Below are positions 9,169-17,086 of a stretch of 33,017 nucleotides of DNA, piece by piece. Each line of letters opens with the position of its first letter. Positions within the stretch are counted from its first letter, which is position 1. The DNA comes from Betaproteobacteria bacterium (GTDB lineage Bacteria; Pseudomonadota; Gammaproteobacteria; Burkholderiales; Thiobacillaceae): NCBI GenBank assembly GCA_020061585.1, contig JAGUXX010000079.1, positions 1 to 33,017 of the forward strand, read 5' to 3'. The notes beneath the pieces are model-generated. The model saw nothing but the letters and a program-made list of their open reading frames with translations, did no database searches and was not told the DNA's origin. Position numbers and translations under genes: made by a program.

Positions 9169-10032
9169 ATGCCCACCGTCTTTCTCAACGGCGAATTCCT
9201 GCCGCTCGAACAAGCCCGCGTTTCGGTGATGGACCGCGGCTTCCTGTTCGGCGACGGCGTCTATGAGGTCATCCCGGTGTACGACCGCCAGCCGTTTCGG
9301 CAGGCAGAACACCTGTCCCGCTTACAGCACAGCCTGGACGGCATTCGGCTGTCCAACCCGCACAGCGACGCCGAATGGGCCACGCTGATCAGCCGCATCG
9401 TCGCGCAAGCGGAATGGCCGGATCTGGGTGTCTATCTGCAAATCACCCGCGGCACGGGGCCGCGCGACCATGCCTTCCCGCAAACCGCGCAACCGACCGT
9501 GTTCATCCTGCCGATGCCACTCACGCCGCCCACGGCGGCGGCGATCGAACAGGGCGTCAGCGCCATCACCGCGCCAGACATCCGCTGGCAGCGCTGCGAT
9601 CTGAAGGTCACCGCGCTGCTGCCCAACGTCCTGCTGCGCCAGCAATCGATAGACGCGGGCTGCGCCGAAACCCTGTTGCTGCGCGATGGTCTACTGCTGG
9701 AAGGCTCGGCCAGCAGCGCCTTCATCGTGCTCGATGGGGTGCTGCTGGCGCCCCCCAAATCCCACCTGATTCTGCCTGGCATCACCTACGATGTGGTGCT
9801 GGAACTGGCCGCGATGACCGGCATGGCGTATCGGATCCGGGCCATCACGGAAGCCGAATTGCGCGCCGCCGAGGAAATCTGGATCGCTTCCTCGACCAAG
9901 GAAGTCCTGGCGGTGACCCGACTCGACGGCCAGCCGGTCGGCGGCGGCCAACCGGGACCGCTGTTTCGGCGCATGCACGCCGACTATCAAGTATTCAAAC
10001 AACGTGTCATGCGGCGCGGGGAGGCAAGATGA
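9169..10032 (+). CDS. dat: D-amino-acid (D-alanine) aminotransferase, PLP fold class IV
   Basis: This enzyme interconverts D-alanine and 2-oxoglutarate with pyruvate and D-glutamate, linking pools of D-amino acids needed for peptidoglycan. The 287-residue protein has the family start (VFLNGEFLPLEQARVSVMDRGFLFGDGVYEVIPVY), the PLP lysine in LKVTALLPN (K146, close to K145 of the Bacillus enzyme), the LLLEGSASSAFIV phosphate-binding region, and IWIASSTKEVLAV near the C-terminus. A branched-chain aminotransferase or aminodeoxychorismate lyase would share the fold. Placement between dacC and ybeD-lipB favours Dat. Its stop overlaps ybeD by 4 bp. Confidence 0.92.
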   Translation: MPTVFLNGEFLPLEQARVSVMDRGFLFGDGVYEVIPVYDRQPFRQAEHLSRLQHSLDGIRLSNPHSDAEWATLISRIVAQAEWPDLGVYLQITRGTGPRDHAFPQTAQPTVFILPMPLTPPTAAAIEQGVSAITAPDIRWQRCDLKVTALLPNVLLRQQSIDAGCAETLLLRDGLLLEGSASSAFIVLDGVLLAPPKSHLILPGITYDVVLELAAMTGMAYRIRAITEAELRAAEEIWIASSTKEVLAVTRLDGQPVGGGQPGPLFRRMHADYQVFKQRVMRRGEAR

Positions 10033-10304
10033 GCGACATCGACCAAACTGAAACCCTGCTCGAATTTCCGTGCGACTTCCCGCTCAAGGTCATGGGCGAA
10101 AGCCGCGACGACTTCGTCCGCGAGATGATTACCATCGTGCGGCGTCACGCGCCCGATTTCGCCGCTGAAACGGTGGCCATGCGCGCCTCGTCCGGCGGCA
10201 AATACCTGTCCGTCACCTGCACCATACGCGCCACCTCGAAGCCGCAACTCGACGCGCTGTATCGCGAACTGACCGCCCATCCGCTGGTGAAGGTGGCCTT
10301 GTAA
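10029..10304 (+). CDS. ybeD: YbeD/DUF493 family small protein
   Basis: This is a small ferredoxin-like-fold protein of poorly defined function, conserved beside lipB in many proteobacteria. The 91-residue product shows the family core LLEFPCDFPLKVMGES, the central SSGGKYLSVTCTIRATSKPQLDALYREL and the end HPLVKVAL. The ATG at 10029 overlaps the dat stop (ATGA) and is preceded by GAGG, which fixes the start. lipB begins just one base after its stop. The family has been linked to allosteric regulation and lipoate metabolism mainly through gene neighbourhood; nothing in this sequence shows activity. Confidence 0.93.
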   Translation: MSDIDQTETLLEFPCDFPLKVMGESRDDFVREMITIVRRHAPDFAAETVAMRASSGGKYLSVTCTIRATSKPQLDALYRELTAHPLVKVAL

Positions 10305-10305
10305 C

Positions 10306-10920
10306 GTGGAGGACGCGATCCGCATCAAACGCCTCGGCCGGGTCGAATATCAGCCGACCTGGCAAGCCATGCGGGATTTCACCGCCCAGCGCGACATCGA
10401 TACGCCGGACGAACTCTGGCTGCTGGAGCATCCCCCGGTATTCACGCTGGGCATGGCTGGCAAACCCGAACATCTGCTGACCGACATCGGCATTCCGGTG
10501 ATCGGCATCGACCGCGGCGGTCAGATCACCTACCACGGACCGGGTCAGGTCGTGCTCTACCTGCTGATCGACCTGAAGCGACGCGGTTTCGGCATCAAGG
10601 AACTGGTGCGCCGCATGGAACAGGCGATCATCGACCTGCTGGCGGAATACGCTATTCCGGCACAGCGTCAGCCTGGCGCACCGGGCGTCTATGTCGACGG
10701 CGAGAAGATCGCGGCACTGGGTTTGCGGGTCAAGAACGGCCGCACCTACCACGGCCTGAGCCTGAATGTGGCGATGGACCTGACCCCCTACCAGGCCATC
10801 AATCCCTGCGGCTACGCGGGTATGCCGGTTACCCAACTCAGCAACCTGGGCGCGCGGGTCACGCCGCAACAGGCCGGCGAAGCGCTGCTGAGCAGATTGA
10901 TCAGCCTGCTCGAAGCTTGA
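10306..10920 (+). CDS. lipB: Octanoyl-[ACP]:protein N-octanoyltransferase LipB
   Basis: LipB transfers the octanoyl group from acyl carrier protein to lipoyl domains of 2-oxoacid dehydrogenases and GcvH, the first step of lipoate assembly. The 204-residue protein starts at GTG (10306). It contains LWLLEHPPVFTLG, the RGGQITYHGPGQVVLYLLIDL motif, the catalytic lysine in GEKIAALGLRV (K134) and the thiol nucleophile in INPCGYAGM (C168), nearly the positions of E. coli C169/K135. It is the last gene of the plus-strand wall/lipoate cluster. The sulfur-inserting partner lipA, often next, is not here; a heptamer repeat and convergent bepA follow. Confidence 0.97.
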   Translation: MEDAIRIKRLGRVEYQPTWQAMRDFTAQRDIDTPDELWLLEHPPVFTLGMAGKPEHLLTDIGIPVIGIDRGGQITYHGPGQVVLYLLIDLKRRGFGIKELVRRMEQAIIDLLAEYAIPAQRQPGAPGVYVDGEKIAALGLRVKNGRTYHGLSLNVAMDLTPYQAINPCGYAGMPVTQLSNLGARVTPQQAGEALLSRLISLLEA

Positions 10921-10921
10921 T

Positions 10922-10962
10922 CCTTGAACCTTGAACCTTGAACCTTGAACCTTGAACCTTGA
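10922..10962. repeat. Tandem heptanucleotide repeat (CCTTGAA), about 5.9 copies
   Basis: Five perfect CCTTGAA units and a six-base partial unit run head to tail directly after the lipB stop and 11 bp before the bepA stop. The 10 bases before it (GCTTGAT then T) resemble a decayed copy. It lies between convergent genes, so copy-number change would not alter either protein. On the minus strand the units read TTCAAGG, which would translate as repeated KVQGSRF. It is a likely slippage-prone microsatellite or a dispersed intergenic repeat. Confidence 0.92.
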
Positions 10963-10973
10963 TGCCGCTCGCT

Positions 10974-12401
10974 TCAGCGCGAGCCTTTGAGCTGCTTCTC
11001 GCTTTGCTGACGTTCGCGTAGCTCGCGCATCCGCGCATCGACGATCGACAAGGTATAGAAATCCGCCTTGCCCTGGGTTTGCGCCTGTCGGAGTTGTTCG
11101 ATCGCCGCGCCGATGCGATCGGCCAGCACATAAGCCTCCGCCTGCGCAAGATGCGACTCGACGCCTTGGCCCAGTTGCTGGTGAGCCTCGGCCTTGAGCG
11201 AGAACAAGCGGGCATCGGAACGCCAGATGCGCTGCCGCTCGTCGAGGAAGGCCAACGCCTCGCGCGGCTGCTTGGCGTTCAACAAGGCCTTGGCGTGCAG
11301 ATAGGCCAACGGCCGATAAGCGCTGTCGCGCGCCAATCCGGCGCCGGAAAAACGTACCGCGTCGGCGTGGCGGCCGCGCGCCATGGCCAGTTCCGCGCCC
11401 GCCAGATCCAGCAGCGGCGTGGGTTCCGCCAGCTTGATCGCGGCATCCAGCGCCTGCCCGGCCTGATCCAGCTCGCCGACCCGCAGACTGGCTTGGGCCA
11501 GTCCATACCAGGCCGCCGCCGACGGTTGTTCCCGGGTCCGCACCTGGAACTCGCGCAAGGCATCACGCGCCTCGCCGGCGGCGGCCTCGACACGCGCCCG
11601 AACCAGGCTGAATTCCTGGCTATCGGCAACCTGACGGTAGGGAATCGCCGACAGACGATTCTGGATATCGGCGATGCGCTCGTATGTCAACGGATGGGTG
11701 CGTAAATAGGCGGGCGCATTGTTCTCATACAAGCGCCCCTGCGCCTGCAAGCGCTCGAAGAACGTCCCCATGCCTTGCGGGGCAAAGCCCGCGCTGGACA
11801 ATATCCGCAAGCCCTCGCGATCCGCCTCTCGCTCATGCTCGCGGGTGAAATCGAGTTGATTCTGGATGCTCATCGCCTGGGTGGTGACGATCGCCGCCTG
11901 CGCCACCTCGGGATTCGAGCGGGCGGCCAGAATGGCCACCGCCAATGCCGCCAGCGAAGCCAGTCCGTGCGATTTCTGCGCATCGACGATGCGCGCGATA
12001 TGGCTCTGCGTGACGTGAGCGATTTCATGCGCCAGCACCCCCGCCAGTTCCGACTCGTTGCGCGCGGCGGCGATCAAGCCGCTGTGCACGCCGATAAATC
12101 CGCCAGGCAAGGCAAAGGCATTGATGCTGGCATCGCGCACCGGAAACAATTCGAAATGGCGGCCCGGATCGGGTGACGCGGCGGTGAGACGCTCGCCCAA
12201 AGAGTTGAGATATTCTTCCAGCACCGGATCGTCAAGATAATCGGTGCTGTCGCGAATCTGCCGCATGATTTCCCGACCGATGCGATCTTCGTTCGCTTCA
12301 CTCAACGCAACCCGCGAAACTTCGCCCAGATCGGGCAACTCCAGCGCATGCGCCGGCCAGGTCATGAATATCGCCAGGGCGATCAAACAAAATTTTTTCA
12401 T
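10974..12401 (-). CDS. bepA: Periplasmic M48 metalloprotease/chaperone with TPR tail (BepA/YfgC-like)
   Basis: BepA-type proteins degrade or help assemble outer-membrane beta-barrel proteins such as LptD in the periplasm. The 475-residue product has a signal peptide ([19 protein letters not shown]). The M48 zinc site HEIAH spans 125-129, with a downstream helix EREADREGL that supplies the third ligand. The preceding segment [19 protein letters not shown] is typical of the family. From about 275 on, several helix pairs match TPR repeats. E. coli BepA is slightly longer (487). It is convergent with lipB and divergent from moaC. Related loiP/ycaL proteases lack the long TPR tail, so BepA is the best call. 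Confidence 0.92.
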   Translation of the reverse strand: MKKFCLIALAIFMTWPAHALELPDLGEVSRVALSEANEDRIGREIMRQIRDSTDYLDDPVLEEYLNSLGERLTAASPDPGRHFELFPVRDASINAFALPGGFIGVHSGLIAAARNESELAGVLAHEIAHVTQSHIARIVDAQKSHGLASLAALAVAILAARSNPEVAQAAIVTTQAMSIQNQLDFTREHEREADREGLRILSSAGFAPQGMGTFFERLQAQGRLYENNAPAYLRTHPLTYERIADIQNRLSAIPYRQVADSQEFSLVRARVEAAAGEARDALREFQVRTREQPSAAAWYGLAQASLRVGELDQAGQALDAAIKLAEPTPLLDLAGAELAMARGRHADAVRFSGAGLARDSAYRPLAYLHAKALLNAKQPREALAFLDERQRIWRSDARLFSLKAEAHQQLGQGVESHLAQAEAYVLADRIGAAIEQLRQAQTQGKADFYTLSIVDARMRELRERQQSEKQLKGSR

Positions 12402-12485
12402 CCGGCTATGATACTTGGCCTGTCCGTCAGTTCCTCAACCGAGCCAGCTCACGGCGCAAAACCTTCTCCCAGGAACCTGATCACC

Positions 12486-12959
12486 ATGAATACTTTCACG
12501 CATTTCGACGAACAAGGCCGAGCGCTGATGGTTGGCGTCGGCGAAAAAGCCGAAACTCGCCGCGTCGCCATTACCGTCGGCCGCATCACGATGCGCGCCG
12601 AAACCTTGGCGATGATCCGCGATGGCGCGGCCAAGAAGGGCGACGTTCTGGGGGTGGCGCGGCTGGCCGGCATCATGGCCTCGAAGCGTACCGCCGACCT
12701 GATCCCGCTGTGCCATCCGATCGCGTTGACCAAAGTCACCGTCGATTTCCGCGTCGACGAATCGGCCAATGCGATTGAATGCAAGGCGATGGCCGAAACC
12801 GTCGGCCGTACCGGCGTGGAGATGGAGGCGTTGACCGCCGCCGGCGTCGCCTTGCTGACCATCTACGACATGTGCAAAGCGGTCGACCGCGGCATGGTCA
12901 TCGACGGCGTGCGATTGATCGAAAAACTCGGTGGCAAATCCGGCCACTGGCAAGCTTGA
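12486..12959 (+). CDS. moaC: Cyclic pyranopterin monophosphate synthase MoaC
   Basis: MoaC forms cyclic pyranopterin monophosphate from the MoaA product, the second step of molybdenum-cofactor synthesis in the cytoplasm. The 157-residue protein starts at ATG 12486 ([26 protein letters not shown]); upstream in-frame codons run into the bepA leader. Active-site residues K51, H77 (PLCHPI), D128 and K131 (YDMCK) fall at the same positions as in E. coli MoaC, and the [12 protein letters not shown] segment is intact. No other moa gene is visible. The next gene starts 18 bp downstream behind GAGGGG, so the two are probably co-transcribed. Confidence 0.97.
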   Translation: MNTFTHFDEQGRALMVGVGEKAETRRVAITVGRITMRAETLAMIRDGAAKKGDVLGVARLAGIMASKRTADLIPLCHPIALTKVTVDFRVDESANAIECKAMAETVGRTGVEMEALTAAGVALLTIYDMCKAVDRGMVIDGVRLIEKLGGKSGHWQA

Positions 12960-12977
12960 ACCGAGGGGACGCGCTCC

Positions 12978-13835
12978 ATGCATACCACCAGCGAATTACC
13001 CGCCCCGTTCGTACATGATCTGATCCCCGCGCAACTACGCACCTTGCAGCGCGACAGCGCGCGCCGGAACGATCTGCAGCGGCACTTCAACGACCCCCTG
13101 CGCGACGGTCAGGCCGGACCGGAACTGGCGGTGATCCCGGCTGGCGTTTTCAGTCAGGGCAATCCCGACGCGCATCGCGAATTCGGCGAACTGGTCCCAC
13201 GTCATGTCAGCATCGAACGCGACTACGCCATCGGCCGATTCTGCGTCACCGCCGATGAATTCCAGCACTATGCCGCTGCCGCCGGACATCGCTGGCCCGA
13301 GCATCTGGTGCGCACCGAAGGGCGCCAGCCGGTCACCAACATCAGCCGCGCCGAAGCCGCCGGCTATCTCGCCTGGCTCAGTGAGCAAACCGGTCAGCGC
13401 TACCGTCTGCCGAGCGAAGCGGAATGGGAATATGCCGCCCGCGCCGGTAGCGCCAGCCGCTATTGTTTCGGCGACGATCTCGGCTGTAGTGAAGCCAACA
13501 CCGGCTCGTTTCAGATCGTCGGCCGCAGCATCCAAGGCTGGCGACGCTTTCTGCCGTTCTGCGCGCCGATGAACCAGGCCGTGGAGGTCGGACTCTACCC
13601 CGCCAATATCTGGGGCCTGCACGACATGCATGGCAATGTCTGGGAATTCACCAGCGACCTGTGGCAAGGACAGGCCGATCCGAACAGCCCGGGCAAGACC
13701 GGCAAGTGGTATGTCACCAAAGGCGGTTCGTGGTTTGAATCGGCGTGGCATGCCCGCTCCTGCGCGCGCAAACCGCGCTGGTTCGACGAGCTGGATGTCA
13801 ATCTCGGCTTCCGGGTGCTGCGCGAAATCCATTAA
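12978..13835 (+). CDS. FGE-sulfatase/SUMF1-fold protein lacking the catalytic cysteines
   Basis: The 285-residue protein carries one formylglycine-generating-enzyme (C-type-lectin-like) domain from about 48 to 283. It shows VIPAGVFSQG, the PVTNISRAEAAGYLAWL helix, YRLPSEAEWEYAARAG, GLHDMHGNVWEFTSD, and the closing GGSWFESAWHARSCARKPRW...LGFRVLRE. In true FGEs two catalytic Cys sit 5 and 10 residues after the GGS glycine; here those places are E254 and A259, and the only nearby Cys is C262. Sulfatase activation is therefore unlikely. It could be a non-haem iron, binding or structural relative. There is no signal peptide. About 40 N-terminal residues precede the fold. It follows moaC by 18 bp and precedes the DsrC-like gene. 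Confidence 0.85.
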   Translation: MHTTSELPAPFVHDLIPAQLRTLQRDSARRNDLQRHFNDPLRDGQAGPELAVIPAGVFSQGNPDAHREFGELVPRHVSIERDYAIGRFCVTADEFQHYAAAAGHRWPEHLVRTEGRQPVTNISRAEAAGYLAWLSEQTGQRYRLPSEAEWEYAARAGSASRYCFGDDLGCSEANTGSFQIVGRSIQGWRRFLPFCAPMNQAVEVGLYPANIWGLHDMHGNVWEFTSDLWQGQADPNSPGKTGKWYVTKGGSWFESAWHARSCARKPRWFDELDVNLGFRVLREIH

Positions 13836-13854
13836 AAGGATGTATATATCCTTT
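13835..13854. promoter_or_regulatory. AT-rich 7-bp dyad just after the FGE-fold gene
   Basis: AAAGGAT (13835-13841) and ATCCTTT (13848-13854) form a perfect dyad with a 6-nt GTATAT spacer, starting at the last base of the preceding stop codon. It lies in the only AT-rich stretch of this neighbourhood, about 95 bp before the DsrC-like start. It could be a weak terminator or a regulator site for the downstream gene. Confidence 0.45.
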
Positions 13855-13903
13855 AAATCAATGACTTATTGCTTTATTGGCAACCCCTGCTAAAGAGAAA
13901 TCA

Positions 13904-13919
13904 GCCTGTCTGTACAGGC
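13904..13919. promoter_or_regulatory. GCCTGT/ACAGGC dyad upstream of the DsrC-like gene
   Basis: GCCTGT (13904-13909) and ACAGGC (13914-13919) are perfect inverted arms around CTGT, 28 bp before the chosen start. As RNA this is a 6-bp tetraloop hairpin in the leader; as DNA it could be an operator. No confident -35/-10 pair was found around it. Confidence 0.4.
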
Positions 13920-13947
13920 GATTTCAACCTTGATCAGGAGTATGGCA

Positions 13948-14313
13948 ATGCTGGATATCAACAAATTGGTGATGGCGGAAACCCTGGCGCCGTGCGACGC
14001 GGATGCTTACCTGAACGATCTCGATACCTGGAACGAGGACATGGCGCTCAGTCTCGCCGAGGCGGAGGGCATCGAACTCTCCGAGGAACACCTCGATGTG
14101 ATCTGCACCCTGCGCGATCACTACGCGGAATGTGGCCCGGCCAACAATGCCCGATCGGTGCTGCGCGCGCTGGAGGAGGTGTATCGCGATCAGGGCGGGC
14201 GAAAATATCTCTACCGCCTGTTCCCGCGCGGCCCGATCACCCAAGGTTGCCGCCTGGCCGGCCTGCCGACCCCGGCCGGCAACGCCGATCCTTCATTCGG
14301 CAGCGTGCACTGA
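13948..14313 (+). CDS. DsrC/TusE-family sulfur-relay-like protein without the C-terminal CysA
   Basis: DsrC and TusE carry sulfur or trisulfide on a flexible C-terminal arm. This 121-residue protein aligns along its length: DADAYLNDLDTWNEDMA, IELSEEHLDVICTLRDHYAE, ARSVLRALEEVYRDQGGRKYLYRLFPRGPITQGCRLAGLPTPAGN. The arm cysteine CysB is present (C101). The position of the essential penultimate CysA, 11 residues later, is N112, followed by nine extra residues (ending FGSVH). TusE has CysA only and DsrC has both, so this is neither. The start is ATG 13948, because AGGAG lies 7 nt upstream; ATG 13942 sits too close and TTG 13930 is poorer. No dsrEFH, dsrAB or tusBCD genes are in the window. A regulatory or non-catalytic DsrC paralogue is the best guess. 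Confidence 0.88.
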   Translation: MLDINKLVMAETLAPCDADAYLNDLDTWNEDMALSLAEAEGIELSEEHLDVICTLRDHYAECGPANNARSVLRALEEVYRDQGGRKYLYRLFPRGPITQGCRLAGLPTPAGNADPSFGSVH

Positions 14314-14328
14314 GCCGTCAGACAACCG

Positions 14329-14349
14329 GCGCGTTCTCGGGGAACGCGC
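14329..14349. terminator. Hairpin between convergent DsrC-like gene and flgL
   Basis: GCGCGTTC (14329-14336) and GAACGCGC (14342-14349) form a perfect 8-bp stem with a 5-nt TCGGG loop in the 55-bp gap between two convergent genes. No strong T-run follows on either strand, so it may be a Rho-assisted or protective 3' hairpin serving both transcripts. Confidence 0.55.
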
Positions 14350-14368
14350 GCGGCCTGTCCCGCGCTAA

Positions 14369-15346
14369 TCAGCCGATGAAATTGAACAGCGACAGGCCGG
14401 AAGTCAACGCATAGGCGCGGCTGATCGCCTCCAGCGTAGTCTGCCGGTTTTGCAGTTCGATGATGGCGGTAGCGGTGTCGATCTGGGTCAGATCGCTCAA
14501 GGCGTTCTTTTCATTCAGCAGCAACCCTTGAGTGGAGGTGCGCAAATCACTGATTTCGGTCAGCGCGCCGGCGATCCTGTGTTGCACCAGCTCAAGCTTG
14601 CCCAAGGCGACATTGAGCACATCCCGATAACCCTGGAGTTCCGTCTCGGTCAACAGCGCTTCATCGGTGCCCCCCACATTCAGCGGCAAGTTGATGATGG
14701 CATGCGCCAGATTCTCCAGCACATCATGGCTGGCTCCGCCTTGGACCGGATCGACAATAGCGGCATCGGTAAACAGGAAGACGTCGGCGAGATTGTCGTT
14801 GGCCCGCACATAGCGTCCGTTTTCGACTTCGACCTCGCGCGCGCCGCCCGGCGCGGCGGTGCCGTTGTACTGAGTCGCGGTCACGCTGGCGGTATCCAGG
14901 CTGGTATTGACATAGGGCACGCTGGCGGTTTCAAACCCCGCGAATATGCTGTTGCCGGATGGATCGCGGGTATTGAGCAGATCCAGAACATGATTGAACA
15001 CGCCCTTCAATTGTTCGGCGTGGGTATTGCGCAGCGCCGCATCGTGCGAGGTACTGATGCCGGCCAGCAAGCCGCGCGCCTCGTCCAGCGCGGAATGCAT
15101 TTCCTGACTCACCACGCTGGTGTAATTCAGGTCGAGCTCCACCTTGTCCTGGTTCGCCGCGTACTGGGTACGCACAGCGATCCGATTGCCCAGTTCCAGC
15201 GCCTTGACCGCGCTGACCGGATCGTCCTTGGCGGAAAGCAGGCTCAGGCCGCTGGCGATCTGCTGATTCAGCCGCGCGATGGCGGATTGATTGCTTTGAA
15301 TCCCGGTCAGACTGATGTTTAAATAAGTCATTGTATCGATGCGCAT
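14369..15346 (-). CDS. flgL: Flagellar hook-filament junction protein FlgL (HAP3)
   Basis: FlgL forms the second junction layer between hook and flagellin filament outside the cell. The 325-residue protein has flagellin-like termini: an N-terminal helix region (LNISLTGIQSNQSAIARLNQQIASGLSLLSAKDDPVSAVKALELGNRIA) and a C-terminal helix (LTQIDTATAIIELQNRQTTLEAISRAYALTSGLSLFNFIG). ATG 15346 is preceded by AAGGAG at good spacing. It is the last gene of the flgB-L run, 25 bp after flgK. Its C-terminus is followed by the hairpin at 14329-14349. Confidence 0.95.
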   Translation of the reverse strand: MRIDTMTYLNISLTGIQSNQSAIARLNQQIASGLSLLSAKDDPVSAVKALELGNRIAVRTQYAANQDKVELDLNYTSVVSQEMHSALDEARGLLAGISTSHDAALRNTHAEQLKGVFNHVLDLLNTRDPSGNSIFAGFETASVPYVNTSLDTASVTATQYNGTAAPGGAREVEVENGRYVRANDNLADVFLFTDAAIVDPVQGGASHDVLENLAHAIINLPLNVGGTDEALLTETELQGYRDVLNVALGKLELVQHRIAGALTEISDLRTSTQGLLLNEKNALSDLTQIDTATAIIELQNRQTTLEAISRAYALTSGLSLFNFIG

Positions 15347-15371
15347 TTCAATCTCCTTTCCGAATGCTTGT

Positions 15372-17045
15372 TCAGCGCAGGATGCCGATCAGCTCATCGA
15401 ACAGACTGGTGGCCACGGACAAGGCTCTGGCGGAGGCCTGATACGCCTGCTGGAAACGAATCAGATTGACCGCTTCCTCATCCAGATTGACCCCGGAAAC
15501 CGACTGCTGCATTTGTACGGATTGGCTCGTCAGCAGCGAATACGCCGCCACGCTGATATCCGCCCCGGACGCCAAAGTGGCGGTGCGCGCCACAACCTTG
15601 GCATAGGCGCTGTTAAAGGAATCTCCACCGCCGACGCTGGTGGTCGCGGTTTGCAGTCCAGCCAGCAGCAAGGCGTTCTCGTTATTGCCGGGGCTGTCGG
15701 CGCTGCTTGAAGACGCCGCGATCAGATCCGGATCGGTCATGCCGGCAGCCAGCCCGATCGCGCCGGCCGCGCCCTGGCTGGGGCGCAATATCCAACTGTC
15801 GCCGGCATTCGCGGCGCCGGCGCCGGCGCTCAACGTAAAGCCCTGCGCCACGCCGCCCAGCGTCGTTACCGCCGCGAGCGATGGGTCGCTGGCGCTGACG
15901 CCATCCGCCAGACGGGTCAAGGTGTAATTCACGCCATCGAAGGACAGTTCGTAATCGCCGGCGGCCAACTGCGTCGCATCGTCCAGCGTCGCGCTGATCG
16001 ACAGATTGCCGGTATTGTCGGTGCGCGCGGCGGGTTGCAGATTCTGCGAGAGGCTCGCGGCGTCGGTGAAGAAGTTGCCGCCAGCCACACCGTCCAGGTC
16101 GAAACCGGCCTGATGCAGTCGATTGAACTCGGCGGCGAAGCTCAGCGCCAATAGGTCAAGATCGCGCATCGCCGGTTGCAGCACTTCCTCACGCACCGCC
16201 AGCAATCCGCCCAGACTGCCGCCGCTGACCAATGACGCGTCCAGCCTCTGGGTTACACCGCCCGCCAGGTTGAGCGCCGGCACATCGAATTCGGGGTAGT
16301 CGGGATCCGGGGTCACCGTCATCTGGGTCACGCTGGTACCGACCACCAGCGGCTGGCCGCTGCCGACATACAGATTGAAGGCGCCATCGCCCTGTTGGAC
16401 CGTGGTGACATTGATCAGTTTGTTCAGTTCGGCCACCAGTTGATCGCGCTGGTCGCGCAGATCATTGGCCGGCTGGCCGGTGCCAGCCTCGGCGCCGGCG
16501 ATCTTGCCGTTCAGATCGGCGATCTGGCTGGTATAAATATTGATTGTGCCTACCGATGCCGCAATCTCGAGATTGCTGTCGATACGCATGCTGTCGAGCG
16601 AATCGGACAAGTTGTTGAAGCGTGATACCAGATTCCTGGCGCTTGACAACATCACCTGACGCGCCGCATCCGAGGTCGGATCGCTGGCGACGGTTTGCGT
16701 GGCGCTGAAAAATGCATCCAGCGCGCCGGTCAGGCCGGTATTGACGTCACTAAGCAACAGGTCGATCTGGCTGGCCTGATTGGCGTAAGCCTCGTTGCTC
16801 GACAGTTGCGTCTGATTCAGCAATACCTGGCTGTCCTGAAACTGGTTGTACAGACTGCGCACCGTGCTGACGCCGACACCCGCGCCATAGAATGACGTGC
16901 CGCCGGAGAATTGCGCCTCAAATCCGACTTCCTGCCGCCGATAGCCGGCTGTATTGACGTTGGCGATGTTGTGCTGGGTCGTGCTGATGCCCGCTTGCGC
17001 GGCGGCCAGTCCGGACAGCGCAATGCCTAATATTCCAGTTGCCAT
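15372..17045 (-). CDS. flgK: Flagellar hook-associated protein FlgK (HAP1)
   Basis: FlgK is the first hook-filament junction protein. The 557-residue product shows the axial-protein N-terminus (ILGIALSGLAAAQAGISTTQHNIANVNTAGYRRQEV), the IADLNGKIAGAE...NDLRDQRDQLVAELNKL segment typical of FlgK, and the C-terminal SGVNLDEEAVNLIRFQQAYQASARALSVATSLFDELI. The middle domain (about 270-460) is Ala/Gly-rich and variable, as expected for the surface-exposed part. ATG 17045 has AGGAGG upstream. A GC-rich hairpin sits between flgJ and this gene. Confidence 0.97.
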   Translation of the reverse strand: MATGILGIALSGLAAAQAGISTTQHNIANVNTAGYRRQEVGFEAQFSGGTSFYGAGVGVSTVRSLYNQFQDSQVLLNQTQLSSNEAYANQASQIDLLLSDVNTGLTGALDAFFSATQTVASDPTSDAARQVMLSSARNLVSRFNNLSDSLDSMRIDSNLEIAASVGTINIYTSQIADLNGKIAGAEAGTGQPANDLRDQRDQLVAELNKLINVTTVQQGDGAFNLYVGSGQPLVVGTSVTQMTVTPDPDYPEFDVPALNLAGGVTQRLDASLVSGGSLGGLLAVREEVLQPAMRDLDLLALSFAAEFNRLHQAGFDLDGVAGGNFFTDAASLSQNLQPAARTDNTGNLSISATLDDATQLAAGDYELSFDGVNYTLTRLADGVSASDPSLAAVTTLGGVAQGFTLSAGAGAANAGDSWILRPSQGAAGAIGLAAGMTDPDLIAASSSSADSPGNNENALLLAGLQTATTSVGGGDSFNSAYAKVVARTATLASGADISVAAYSLLTSQSVQMQQSVSGVNLDEEAVNLIRFQQAYQASARALSVATSLFDELIGILR

Positions 17046-17086
17046 GGCAACCTCCTGTTACCTTCAAAAGCCAACGGCATTCCGCC

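Noticed and set aside
10922-10962. CRISPR-like array
   Set aside because: The 7-bp units are directly contiguous with no spacers; it is a microsatellite.
12978-13835. FGE-fold protein as the target of a diversity-generating retroelement
   Set aside because: Many such targets share this fold and a C-terminal GGSW...GFR region, but there is no reverse transcriptase, accessory gene or template repeat in the window, and no adenine-rich variable region was seen.
13878-13894. Sigma54 promoter before the DsrC-like gene (TTGGCAACCCCTGCT)
   Set aside because: The GG and GC elements are two bases too close for an RpoN promoter.
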